Of a stretch of 64,000 nt of DNA, positions 11,060 to 19,884 are shown piece after piece. The position numbers and the translations under genes are program-made. This DNA comes from Sarcophilus harrisii (lineage: Eukaryota > Chordata > Mammalia > Dasyuromorphia > Dasyuridae): NCBI RefSeq assembly GCF_902635505.1, contig NC_045430.1:27051564-27115563 (forward strand), in the 5' to 3' direction. The notes below the pieces were generated by a model. That model saw only the letters and a list, made by a program, of their open reading frames with translations, searched no databases and had not been told where the DNA came from. The first letter of the stretch is position 1; each line of letters begins with the position of its first letter.

Positions 11060-11112
11060 ACAGAGTGCCCCCAAAGTCTTAGTGAAGTTTTAAGCTTTAA
11101 CACTATATCTGT
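11060..11112. repeat. Mariner-like terminal fragment
   Basis: 'cagagtgcccccaaagtctt' followed by 'agtgaagttttaagc' resembles the ends of mammalian Tc1/mariner-type elements that begin cagggtgtcccaaaa. Only one end is seen. Confidence 0.45.
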
Positions 11113-11113
11113 A

Positions 11114-11310
11114 CAGTGGTTCTCAAAGTGAATCCAGAGATTCCCAGGGGGGTTCTGAAACCCTTTTAGAGGTCTACAAATTCAAAATTAGTTTTCATTT
11201 TTAATATAGTAAATATAAATAAAACCTACATAAACGAAAACTCTTTGAACAGAGCCTCGATAATTTTTAATAGTACAAATGTACCAAAAACAAAAGTTTG
11301 AGACCCACTG
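11114..11310. mobile_element. Short hAT-type DNA transposon (non-autonomous)
   Basis: Starts cagtggttctcaaagtg and ends tttgagacccactg, an imperfect terminal inverted repeat typical of Charlie/Zaphod-like hAT elements. The interior is AT-rich with no coding capacity. Flanks atctgta (11107-11113) and atctaca (11311-11317) look like a decayed target duplication. It lies within the gap of an L2. Confidence 0.8.
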
Positions 11311-11389
11311 ATCTACAATTTAAGCAGACAGCACATGCTGGATATCAGTTCTATTATCTATTATCTAAGTCTGTATCAAATCTATTTTA

Positions 11390-11570
11390 AATTCTTATTG
11401 ACTCAAGCATCGATTTACTTCCTCTCCCTTCATTAAATTTCTAGTCAGGTTCTTAACGATGTTTTCTAGGACTATTTAAATAGTCTCCAATTGGTCTCTT
11501 TGCGTCAATAGTCTCCCTCTTCCTACTTGCCAGTGAGGTAACTTAAAAGCCCAGGCTTGTCCTTGGCACT
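11390..11570. repeat. L2 LINE, continuation
   Basis: 'gactatttaaatagtctcca' and 'attggtctctttgcgtcaat' correspond to the L2 segment that normally follows the piece at 10331-10950, in the same orientation. The two are parts of one element split by inserts. Confidence 0.6.
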
Positions 11571-12001
11571 TCTCAGTTATCGGCTATCAGAAGTGGCTTG
11601 ACATCATACAAGTTTTCTTTCTGTTTTGCAAACCACACATGTAAATATTTAAGATATTATCCAAAACACTGTTATGGCAAGAATAAGATTTACATCATAA
11701 ATACTTCAAAATGAAAGTGTTTTTATTATTTTGATGAAAAAATTATTCCAATTGCCAATTCTTTGGGGAAATACTTTTTATTTATGTTATCAAAATAGTT
11801 TAATGGATTAATGCATGCTGTAAGGTGGGAAGAAAGGGAGCAGTTTTATTTATGGGGATCGCTGATTTCAAACATAGCTCCTTACATTCCCTTACTTTGA
11901 AGGAGGAATGATTTTGTTCTTGAATTAGATTCTTCCTCTCTCATATTTCTCTCATTCTTTCAAAGCACAATTTGCCCATTTAACACTATCTATAAATTGT
12001 T
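11571..12001. other. No recognised feature
   Basis: AT-rich sequence without a repeat or reading frame that I can support. Confidence 0.5.
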
Positions 12002-12019
12002 TTGAATGCCTTTTTTCTT

Positions 12020-12845
12020 TCTTTCTTTTTTTTTTTTAATAATTTTTTTATTGACAGAACCTATGCCAGAGTAATTTTTTACAACATTATCCCTTGCACT
12101 CACTTCTGTTCCGATTTTTCCCCTCCCTCCCTCCGGCCTCTTCCCAAAGATGGCCAGCAGTCCTATACATGTTAAATAGATTGCAGTGGATCTTGAATAT
12201 AATATATGTGTGCAAAACCGAACAGTTTTCTTGTTGCTCAGGGAGAATTGGATTTTCAAGATATAAATAACCTGGGAAGAAGAACAAAAATGCAAGCAGT
12301 TTACATTCATTTCCTAGTGTTCCTTCTTTGGGTGTAGCTGCTTCTGTCCATCCTTGATCAATTGAAACTCAGTTGGATCTTGTCTTTGTTGAAGAAATCC
12401 ACTTCCATCAGAATACATCCTCATACAGTATCGCTGTTGAGGTATATAATGATCTCCTGGTTCTGCTCATTTCGCTCAGCATCAGTTCATGCCAGTCTCG
12501 CCAATCCTCTCTGTATTCGTCCTGCTGGTCATTTCTTACAGAACAATAATATTCCATAACATTCAGATACCGCAATTTACTCAACCATTCTCCAATTGAT
12601 GGGCATCCATTCATTTTCCAGCTTCTGGCCACTACAAACAGGGCTGCCACAGACATTTTGGCACATACAGGTCCCTTTCCCTTTTTTAGTAACTCTTTGG
12701 GGTATAAGCACTGCTGGATCAAAGGGTATGCACAGTTTGATAACTTTTTGGGCATAGTTCCAAATTGCTCTCCAGAATGGCTGGATGTGTTCACAATTCC
12801 ACCAACAATGTATCTGGTCCCTGTTTTCCCACATCCCCTCCAACA
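12020..12845 (-). repeat. Young 5'-truncated L1 LINE with 18-bp target duplication
   Basis: Perfect direct repeats ttgaatgccttttttctt lie at 12002-12019 and 12846-12863. Inside, on the minus strand, are the end of ORF2 and the 3' UTR. Translated words include MEYYCSVRNDQQDEY, HELMLSEMSRTRRSL and VAALFVVARSWKMNGCPS, the L1 ORF2 C-terminal region after the reverse transcriptase. The ORF2 part has at least one frame change, so it is dead as a gene. The young age follows from the clean duplication and close match to the L1 at 34098-35035. Confidence 0.95.
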
Positions 12846-12879
12846 TTGAATGCCTTTTTTCTTCCATATTGCAGACATG

Positions 12880-13130
12880 TACTCTTAAAAAAAATCTTTC
12901 ATTTTTATATCATCTTCATTTCTGAATTTATTCCCATTTCTCCCAATTCCTCATGAAACCAATCTTGAAACATAGAATAGGAAAAGGAAAATTTACAAAC
13001 AACACGTTAACCAAGCCGGATAATATACACAATTTCCACCTCCAGAGTCTTCCCCACTCGCCCACGAAGGGAAGGAGGCGCTTTTTCTCAAGTATTTTTT
13101 CAGGGTTAGGTTTCTTGGGCATTGTAATTA
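12880..13130 (-). repeat. Older L1-like 3' end, different subfamily
   Basis: 'tttttatatcatcttcattt', 'cccatttctcccaattcctc' and 'acacgttaaccaagccgg' resemble the antisense 3' end of an old marsupial L1 subfamily. Assignment is from memory and weak. Confidence 0.35.
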
Positions 13131-13979
13131 TTCAGTGAGCGGAGTGCCTTTTCACCACCTTTACTTCATATGCTTTTTCCTTTGAAAGGTAAAAGAAGTT
13201 TAAATTCATAGAGCAAGAAGTAAGTGACCAAGTATCATTTCCAGTAAGGCAGCTGCCGACGCGCTGCGACTGGATGGTACCACGGAGATCTCCCTGTGAA
13301 AATATCCCCCTTGTCACAAGTCCTGAATGAGTCCCTTGAGTCCTGACGGTCTTTTAACCCCAAATCTACAAGAATCCTATGTTTGCTTTAATGCTCTCTG
13401 GCAAAGAAGGAAGGGCTACACACCATGTTATACAAAGCAAACATTTACTAGGATTCAAGATGCTGACTTCAGCAGCAAGAGGTGAGGGGATGTTGGGCAT
13501 TGTTGGTCCCAGAAGCCGGGCTCAGCTCAGGGCGGGAGGACTTGTTCTTCTAGCGTGTCATCAGATTTCTTCCAAAAAAAAAAGAAAAGAAAAGACTTCG
13601 TGACTCAGTTTACTGAAAGGATAAGTTGTTTATAGAATCTGATTCTTCCATACAAAAACGTGTCCTTGAAGAATTCCCTTCCCATTCTCCTTTGCAGAAG
13701 CGGGGGACTGTGGGGAGGGACCGCGGCGTGCCCGTGCGTTACCTCCTTGGGCCCCACTTCTGCTTTTCTGCATGTGCCGCCTGCAGTTCAGCAGTGAGTC
13801 AGACTAATGCCAGCCTCTGCCTTGGCATCCCCAGAGAAAGCGGCCTTCCTAGATCTGGTCCTGATCTCTTTCCCGACACATAATCAAAGCTGGGTGGAGA
13901 TCCAAGAATCCCAGAGCATTGGGATCATGACAACATCACCTTTTCCTTATTTCTAGGGAATCTAAAATGAAATTTCTTA
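13131..13979. other. Unique sequence flanking the CpG island
   Basis: No repeat is recognised, G+C rises to the right, and short open frames have no known motif. It could hold promoter-proximal regulatory sequence of the island to the right, but nothing specific is visible. Confidence 0.4.
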
Positions 13980-14963
13980 ACAGGAGGCGGGGTAAGTGAA
14001 GAGAGCGCTAAGTCTTAGACGCGTACGGCCCTTTGCTAAGCGAGCCTGGCTGGGGGCCGGGATTCTCTCGCCGATGTCCCCTCGGACACGTCCCGTAACT
14101 CCCGGCCCGGCGGCACCGGATCGTTCCAAGCTCTCTCTCAGCCGCAGCTCCCCGCCCGTTGTCTGAAACGCGTGCCCCGGGCCCCAGGCCGGACTCCTCT
14201 CCCGCCGCCCTGGGCCGCCCCACTTCTTGCCCACGGGCAGAAGGCAAAGTTAAGCCACGGGAACAGGAAGAAACCAGGAGAAAACTCCCAGATCGCGGAC
14301 CTGACCCCGGGATCAGAGAAGTTCGGGCGGATCAGTGTATTCGCTGATTATGTGACGCTTTTTAAGTCTATCCAGTTTTAGGGACCCACGTCAAAGCCCA
14401 CTCTCTGAGAAGGGGGCTTGGGAGGGGGAGGGGCTTTCTGCCTGGGGGTCGCGGGCGCCGAGGGACAAAGCAGCCCTGCGGGGCCCGCCAAGTTCTCAGG
14501 CCCGGGTCCTCCTTCTTCACCGGGCGGACGCCTCCGCGCCTTCCAAGAGCAGAGCCCCGCCCCCCACATTCCCTGCCCCCGCTCGGAGCTGCTCAGCCCG
14601 GCGGCAGCTGGCGGAGCCAGGAAGGGACGGCGAACTGGGGGCTAGAGGACCTCAGGGTGACCACAGCCCGACCTCCGAACTCTGAAATCTCTGCCCCAGA
14701 AGCCGGCCCGTGGCGTAGGGGCGGGGGGGATGGGCGATCTCCGTCCCGAGCTAGGCTGCAAGTATTCAGTGAGCGACTGTCGGAGGTGGCGTTAGCAGCG
14801 GGGGCCACGTGGAGTCCGGTCTACCTGCGCCCCTCCCCCCCGCTCCCATCGGGCTCGAGAAAACATGGGATGGGGAGGGAATCTGGCCCTCCCCCGTCAG
14901 GGAGCAGAGCCGGTGGGGTCTCCTGCACCCTCGTTAAAATGAAATTCCGCATCCCCGAGAGCT

Positions 14964-14967
14964 AAAA
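14964..14967 (-). terminator. Pol III terminator of tRNA-Trp
   Basis: On the minus strand TTTT follows the tRNA-Trp 3' end after 5 bases, the normal RNA polymerase III stop. Confidence 0.8.
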
Positions 14968-14972
14968 GAGTT

Positions 14973-15044
14973 TGACCCCGACGTGATTCGAACACGCAGC
15001 CTTCTGATCTGGAGTCAGACGCGCTACCGTTGCGCCACGAGGTC
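14973..15044 (-). tRNA. tRNA-Trp (anticodon CCA)
   Basis: 72 nt on the minus strand. The acceptor arms GACCTCG and CGGGGTC pair (one G-U), with discriminator A. The D-arm contains the A box (TGGCGCAACGG), the anticodon loop reads CTCCAGA with CCA at 15010-15012 (plus-strand TGG), and the T-arm contains GTTCGAATC (B box). No intron. It matches the standard vertebrate tRNA-Trp almost base for base. A TTTT terminator follows. It appears intact and should be transcribed by Pol III. Confidence 0.97.
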
Positions 15045-15517
15045 CTGCTGGGCTGTGGTGCGCGCGGGCTCTTAGAACCTGGCCGCCCCGCCCCGTCAGC
15101 TCCCACCCCAGCCTCGCGCTTGCTCAGTGTGGGCTAGCCTTCCTCCCCCTCCCCCCCTCCCTGCCCCTCGCTGTGCAGCTTTCGCTCGGCCGGGGGACGC
15201 TGAACCAGACCGACCCCTCCCGCTCTTTCTGGACCCAGCCGCGGGGACCCCCAAGGCTGGGGGTGGAGGAGGATTCAGAGCCAAGTCCCCGCCCTCCACT
15301 CTCTGCAAGAGGGCGGTGGCTTCTGGCGCCCCGCCCGAGCGGCGCTCTCCCGGGGCTCCCGCTCTTTCTTGGGGAGCGCGCGCCCACTCTAGGCTTTGTA
15401 CCAAAGAAAGTGCTATGCCCCGCCCCTTTTCTTTATGAGGGCAGTGGGAGTTCTGAACTCTCATCCCTGACTTTGAATCGTTTTAGCAAACGCAGCCTAG
15501 GGCCCCCAGGCTTTAAT

Positions 15518-15530
15518 CCCAATTGGTCGG
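15518..15530. promoter_or_regulatory. Paired CCAAT/ATTGG motif
   Basis: cccaattggtcgg contains a CCAAT box and its complement overlapping head to head, a possible NF-Y site about 275 bp upstream of the L2HGDH start codon. Sequence match only. Confidence 0.35.
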
Positions 15531-15580
15531 CTACTCAGCAACAACTCCGAGAAATTACAATTGAATAAATGTAGAAAAAT

Positions 15581-15584
15581 AAAA
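15581..15584 (-). terminator. Pol III terminator of tRNA-Asp
   Basis: On the minus strand TTTT lies about 10 bases after the tRNA-Asp 3' end, and a second T run follows at once. Confidence 0.75.
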
Positions 15585-15594
15585 CACTTTCACT

Positions 15595-15666
15595 CTCCCC
15601 GTCGGGGAATTGAACCCCGGTCTCCCGCGTGACAGGCGGGGATACTAACCACTATACTAACGAGGA
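15595..15666 (-). tRNA. tRNA-Asp (anticodon GTC)
   Basis: 72 nt on the minus strand. The acceptor TCCTCGT pairs with ACGGGGA, discriminator G. The A-box region is TAGTATAGTGG, the anticodon loop is CTGTCAC with GTC (plus-strand GAC at 15631-15633), and the T-loop contains GGTTCAATTCC. It differs from the usual vertebrate tRNA-Asp at only a couple of positions, one of them in the T-loop (TTCAA for TTCGA, which still keeps the B-box core). No intron. Its 5' end faces the L2HGDH start codon 136 bp away, so the two genes are divergent. Confidence 0.96.
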
Positions 15667-15742
15667 GCTCATGCTCTGCTCCCTTTCCTCAGCCTAGTTC
15701 AAGGTAGCTAGCCTTTCTCGTGCACTCTTCCCCCTTCTCTCA

Positions 15743-15776
15743 CCGGAAGTATTGGTCAGGTGCAGCCCCACTTCCG
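15743..15776 (+). promoter_or_regulatory. Candidate core promoter of L2HGDH: two ETS motifs and an inverted CCAAT
   Basis: CCGGAAGT at 15743-15750 is a consensus ETS/GABP site, directly followed by attgg (inverted CCAAT) at 15751-15755. A second ETS site in the opposite orientation, acttccg, lies at 15770-15776. There is no TATA box. This is the usual make-up of TATA-less promoters of mitochondrial housekeeping genes. It lies 27-60 bp before the ATG, so transcription would start within or next to it and the 5' UTR would be short. Motif evidence only. Confidence 0.55.
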
Positions 15777-15802
15777 ACACATTCGGCCCTTTGAGGCACG
15801 CC

Positions 15803-17191
15803 ATGCTGCTGCTCCAGCACGCCCTGGTGGCTCCGAGGATGGCCCTGGTGGCTCGGCTCTCCCGGGTCGCCTGGGCCTCCGGGGTGCAGACCCGGGGCCC
15901 TGTGAGGCGGGCGCTGTCCCACGGCGTTGGTAGCCAGAGCCACAGCAGCAGCGGCCCCGACATTTACGACGTGGTCGTCGTGGGCGCGGGCATCTTGGGC
16001 CTGGCGGTGGCTCGGGCCCTGCTGCTCCGCCGGCCGGGCCTGCGCGTCCTTGTGGTGGAGAAGGAGGGGGCCATAGCGCAGCACCAGACAGGCCACAATA
16101 GCGGCGTCATCCACAGCGGCATCTACTACCTGCCGGAATCGCTGAAAGCCCGGCTGTGCGTTCAGGGCGCGGGCCTCCTGTACGCCTACTGCGACCAGCG
16201 GGGCATCCCCTACCGGCGCTGCGGCAAGCTGGTGGTGGCCGCGGAGCAGGCAGAGCTGCCGCGCCTGCACGCCCTCCACCAGCGGGGCCTGCAGAACAAG
16301 GTGCTGGGCCTGCGCCTGCTGTCGCCGCACGACATCCAGCTCCGCGAGCCCTTCTGCCGCGGCCTGCTGGCCCTCGAGTGCCCCTCCACGGGCATCGTGG
16401 ACTACGGGCGCGTGGCCGCCGCCTTCGCCGAGGACATCCGCGAGGCGGGCGGCTCCATCTGCACCAACTTCGAGGTCAGCCGCCTGGACTTGGCCCACGA
16501 CTGGCCCGAGGTGCCCATCGTGCTGCAGAGCATCTGGGGCGCCCACGTGCAGGCACACTTCGTGGTCACCTGCGCGGGCCTGCATTCGGACCGCGTGTCC
16601 CAGCTGAGCGGCTGCAGCCCCGAGCCGGCCATCGTGCCCTTCCGCGGGGACTACCTGGTGCTCCGGCCCGAGAAGGCCTTCATGGTGCGGGGCAACATTT
16701 ACCCCGTGCCCGACCCCCGCTTCCCCTTCCTAGGGGTCCACTTCACGCCCAGGATGGACGGCAGCGTCTGGGTCGGGCCCAACGCCGTCCTGGCCTTCAA
16801 GCGGGAGGGCTACAGCCCGCTGGACTTCTCGGCCCAGGACACGTGGGACTCCCTGCGCAACAGCGGCCTGGCCCGCCTGGCGCTGCGCCACGCCTTCTTC
16901 GGCGCCGGCGAGCTGTACCGGGCCCTGTCCCTCACGGCCACGGTCCGGCAGCTCCAGAAGCTGCTGCCCGAGATCACCGTCAGCGACGTCCAGCGGGGCC
17001 CGTCCGGAGTCCGGGCGCAGGCCCTGGACAGCCTCGGAAACCTGGTGGACGACTTCGTGTTCGACGGAGGGGTCGGGGGCCTGGCTTCCCGCGTGCTCCA
17101 CGTGAGGAACGCCCCGTCCCCCGCGGCCACCGCCTCCCTGGCCATTTCCGAGGTGATCGCGGACGAAGTGGAACGCAGGTTTAAGTGGTGA
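15803..17191 (+). CDS. L2HGDH: L-2-hydroxyglutarate dehydrogenase, intronless retrogene
   Basis: L2HGDH is an FAD-linked mitochondrial enzyme that oxidises L-2-hydroxyglutarate, a side product of malate dehydrogenase, to 2-oxoglutarate; its loss causes L-2-hydroxyglutaric aciduria. The frame encodes 462 residues (human is 463). Residues 1-50 are rich in Arg, Ser and Ala and poor in acidic residues, as in a mitochondrial presequence. The dinucleotide fold is at 55-86 (GAGILG at 61-66, Glu86 ending the second strand). Family blocks follow: [16 protein letters not shown] (94-109), CGKL (140-143), GIVDY (197-201), VTCAGL (255-260), VPFRGDY (278-284), [15 protein letters not shown] (297-311), HFTPRMDG (313-320), RAQALD (404-409) and [15 protein letters not shown] (435-449). 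The ATG at 15803 has G at -3; upstream in-frame codons have no ATG. Met13 is a second possible start. There are no introns, stops or frameshifts. Third codon positions are almost all G or C. A loop near 230-238 is several residues shorter than I recall for human. No poly(A) tract or target duplication remains, so the copy is old. Confidence 0.95.
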   Translation: MLLLQHALVAPRMALVARLSRVAWASGVQTRGPVRRALSHGVGSQSHSSSGPDIYDVVVVGAGILGLAVARALLLRRPGLRVLVVEKEGAIAQHQTGHNSGVIHSGIYYLPESLKARLCVQGAGLLYAYCDQRGIPYRRCGKLVVAAEQAELPRLHALHQRGLQNKVLGLRLLSPHDIQLREPFCRGLLALECPSTGIVDYGRVAAAFAEDIREAGGSICTNFEVSRLDLAHDWPEVPIVLQSIWGAHVQAHFVVTCAGLHSDRVSQLSGCSPEPAIVPFRGDYLVLRPEKAFMVRGNIYPVPDPRFPFLGVHFTPRMDGSVWVGPNAVLAFKREGYSPLDFSAQDTWDSLRNSGLARLALRHAFFGAGELYRALSLTATVRQLQKLLPEITVSDVQRGPSGVRAQALDSLGNLVDDFVFDGGVGGLASRVLHVRNAPSPAATASLAISEVIADEVERRFKW

Positions 17192-17267
17192 AAGACCGAG
17201 GCCCCCTCGGGAAAGTGACTGGTTGTTCTTAAGGAAAAGAGGGGCGCTAGTTAAGCCTTGGGAGAAT

Positions 17268-17273
17268 ATTAAA
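17268..17273 (+). promoter_or_regulatory. Possible polyadenylation signal for L2HGDH
   Basis: ATTAAA, the commonest variant signal, lies 77 bases after the stop codon in otherwise unremarkable sequence. It would give a very short 3' UTR. No AATAAA is closer. Confidence 0.4.
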
Positions 17274-17739
17274 ATGTGAAACGCGTGCTATGGAAGGCTG
17301 TTTTGTAATAGAAAAGACCTGTGATCCTTTTAAAAATTTTATATGAAACCCGCTGAACGCTTGCAGTCGTACAATTGTCAGTGATCACTATGCAGTTGCT
17401 TGTGGCTAATCAGAAGGCGGTTTGATTTGATTTTTGTTTAAGGCTCTGTGTTAAATAGGGGGATCCTCTCCCCCTTCTCCCCCCAACCCCCCCAACCTCC
17501 GAGCCTTCCAGGAGGTCACATTCTGAGGAGGAGGAGGAAAGCTGCGTAAATAAGTGCGGAGCAGGTGGAAGGTATCCAAGAGCCTGGCCCGGACCCACCC
17601 GAGCAGAGGCGAGTGGGTGGGGGGCTGGGCTGTGAGGTGCGGAGCGGGAAGGAGGAGCTGCACCAGCAGGAGCTGCACCCGGGCAAGGTCCGGGACTTGG
17701 AGAAGAGCAAAGGGCAGGGGCGAAGGACTTTAGACGCCA
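17274..17739. other. GC-moderate flank of the retrogene, no gene recognised
   Basis: From 17440 to 17740 the sequence is purine- and G-rich with no motif or repeat that I can name. Confidence 0.4.
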
Positions 17740-18120
17740 AATGTACCTTTGCGTTTAGCCTTAGAGGTGATAGGGAGCCCCAAAGCTGTTGGTTAGGTGG
17801 GTGAGACAGCCAGACCTCTGCTTCAGGGAAATCACAGGCTGCCGCAGGAGGGATCAGGGAGGAGAGAGACAGGGAGACTTTAGGAGGCAATTGCAGCCAT
17901 CCAGGTGGGTTTATAAAGAAAAGTAGGAGATAGGCAGGAGACAGACAGGTTAGGAAGGTAGAAAGCACAATATGCGTAAACAGATGGCAAATATGGAGTG
18001 CGGGCTTCAAACACGGCACCGAGCTTGTGGGCCTGTAGGGCCTTCAGCAGCAGAAATAGGAAAGTTTGAGAGGTGAGGGACAGAAGAAGCTCTGTTGTGG
18101 ACGTGTTGAACTTGAATGGG
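17740..18120 (+). repeat. Unclassified dispersed repeat, family A (downstream part)
   Basis: 'gatagggagccccaaagctg', 'cagacctctgcttcagggaa', 'caattgcagccatccaggtg' and 'gttgtggacgtgttgaa' occur in the same order as the family seen at 40216-41230. Old and unnamed. Confidence 0.5.
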
Positions 18121-18849
18121 CCATGCTATTGCAATCCCATAATCCTTTTAGGGAAGTGGAGCATTCCGCGGAGTTTTGCTTAAAGCCATTTTTATGTAAA
18201 TCCAGCGTGCCCCCAGAAGTGGAGGAGGAAAGCAGGGAGGCAGGCAAAGGGGGCACTCATCTGTCCAGGGAGAAGGCCGGTTCCTGGCTCAAGGATACGG
18301 TGACAGAAGCCAGAGCAGAAAAAGGAAGATAGTCACATGGTCCTGGAACATTCCGGGATGGAAAATAGGGGCCAGATACGGGGGCAGTGAATAAGGTCAC
18401 CTCTGGGTGGTCTCCATCCAACCTCCCTCTCCCCTTGTTGGTCACTGCCTCTGGGTACTTTTTTGAGGGGAAGGGGCAGGCTGCAGAGTGCCTAGTAGAA
18501 GGGAAGCAGCAAAGGAAGAGCACAGCACTGTGCAGTAGTTAAAATAGATTTTGGGGGAATGTAGATGCCTTTCAAAATTCTTTATGTGTATAATGGGAAT
18601 TTGCGAAAAGTGAGAATTGTCTGTATATGCATATGTATCATATACATAATGCTAATAAGTCTTCAAGCCCTTCCCTAACAACAGTGGTATGGGAGTGGAA
18701 AAGGGTGGAATAAACAAAAAGTTAGGTTATTATTTAAGTATCCTTAGTGGATTCAAAATGTGGGTACTGGCTCCAACAATACCTACATAATCTTTCCATG
18801 GCCCCTATTCCTGTATACCTCTTGTTCATATATTCCCACAGGGAAGCTG
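18121..18849. other. No recognised feature
   Basis: Mixed sequence. Short open frames on both strands at 18066-18523 lack known motifs and overlap a repeat at their left end. Confidence 0.45.
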
Positions 18850-19005
18850 CCTTGAGGTGATGTAATAGATAGAACTGTGGATCTGGAGTAAAAACGAGTT
18901 CATCCTGACTCAGGACACTTACTAGTTGGGTGACAGAGCACTCAATCTCGAGCCTCAGTTTCTTTATCTCAGTGGGGATAATAGTACTCCCCCCAAATAT
19001 ATGTA
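18850..19005 (+). repeat. MIR-class SINE
   Basis: Sense MIR order: 'agaactgtggatctggagta', 'cttactagttgggtgac', 'gagcctcagtttctttatct' and 'gtggggataatagtactc'. Confidence 0.75.
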
Positions 19006-19884
19006 GGGCTTTTTTCCCAAAGTTTTTCCAGAAGGTAATGTGAAATATTAGAGATAGAGCTATATAGGAATTATGCTATCCTATGAAAAAAAAGGAAATT
19101 AAACCGGTTGGGTGAGTTGGTATAACACCAGCAAGGAAGTTTAACATTTTCCCCCTAGATCAAGGTTGTTGAGCTCCCCTCATGTGGCTACCATATGTTG
19201 AGTGTATTCAGGCCTGCTTCATATTTCAATGCCTTTTTTTTTTTTTAACCTTTAACCTCGATAAGAAATATAATGGTCCAGTATCTGAGTCTAGTTAGAC
19301 AAATAGATGCCTCTGAATGCAGTTAAAGTAAGTCAACATACCACTCTCTTAAGGTCTTTCTATATTTGCAGTACTATGGGGAGACAAAAGAAGCGATTAT
19401 AAGATGATGCTTCTGCTGTCAAATAACTGCTTTGAAAAGCAAGTGAACAGATGGAAATTAATATTAATTTAGATAACAGGTCAATGAGATGTCACAAGAC
19501 TGGCTAATTATAAAATTACTTTGTTGTGCTATTAGAGTTCAGAATAGGGAGAGAACTTCATTTTGGGATGGTCAAGATAGGAGAGAGAGAAGAGGCAGAC
19601 TTTATGCTAGATTGGATTTCATGTAATTCACCTATCTGAAGAATAGTGGTCCTCAACTGTAATTGGAAAGTTCACAAGGTGGGAGAGAGAAACTCTGTTT
19701 TGGACTCATTAGGCCACATTGATATTAATTACATCCACATACATACATGTATATATACACTATCTAACAATTACAAAGTAATGGAGGTGGGAGAGGTGTA
19801 CAGAAACCTTGGAGATACCAACTTTTCCCAAACTACTCATTTTACAAATAAGGAAATTGGGATTCTGATGCATCAAGTAACTTG
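19006..19884. other. No recognised feature
   Basis: AT-rich single-copy-looking sequence. No gene, RNA or named repeat seen. Confidence 0.45.

Larger units (their letters stand above)
13980..17200. promoter_or_regulatory. GC- and CpG-rich island with two tRNA genes and a retrogene
   Basis: The sequence shifts from AT-rich to strongly GC-rich at about 13980 and stays so to the L2HGDH stop codon. CpG is frequent throughout (cgcg and ccgg words in nearly every line), in sharp contrast to the flanks. The part from 13980 to 14960 and from 15050 to 15590 contains no gene that I can identify. The open frames there are short, occur on both strands at once, and are expected from GC-rich DNA with few stop codons. 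Confidence 0.85.

Noticed and set aside
12408-12878. 156-codon minus-strand frame as a host gene
   Set aside because: It is the L1 ORF2 C-terminus within a truncated, duplication-flanked L1.
13980-15560. A first exon or short gene in the CpG island left of L2HGDH
   Set aside because: Overlapping open frames occur on both strands and in several frames, as expected for GC-rich DNA. No signal peptide, domain or convincing splice donor stands out.
15752-15802. N-terminal extension of L2HGDH by 17 codons
   Set aside because: The first codon there is TTG, not ATG. The ATG at 15803 gives 462 residues, close to the known protein, and the region upstream is occupied by promoter-like motifs.
15740-16585. 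Minus-strand open frame of 281 codons across the L2HGDH 5' half
   Set aside because: It is antisense to a certain coding region whose GC-rich third positions suppress stops on the other strand; the product is Ala/His/Gln-rich with no family motif.
16156-17184. Second plus-strand frame of 342 codons inside L2HGDH
   Set aside because: Shifted frame of the same gene, Arg/Pro/Gly-rich low-complexity product; a by-product of high GC.
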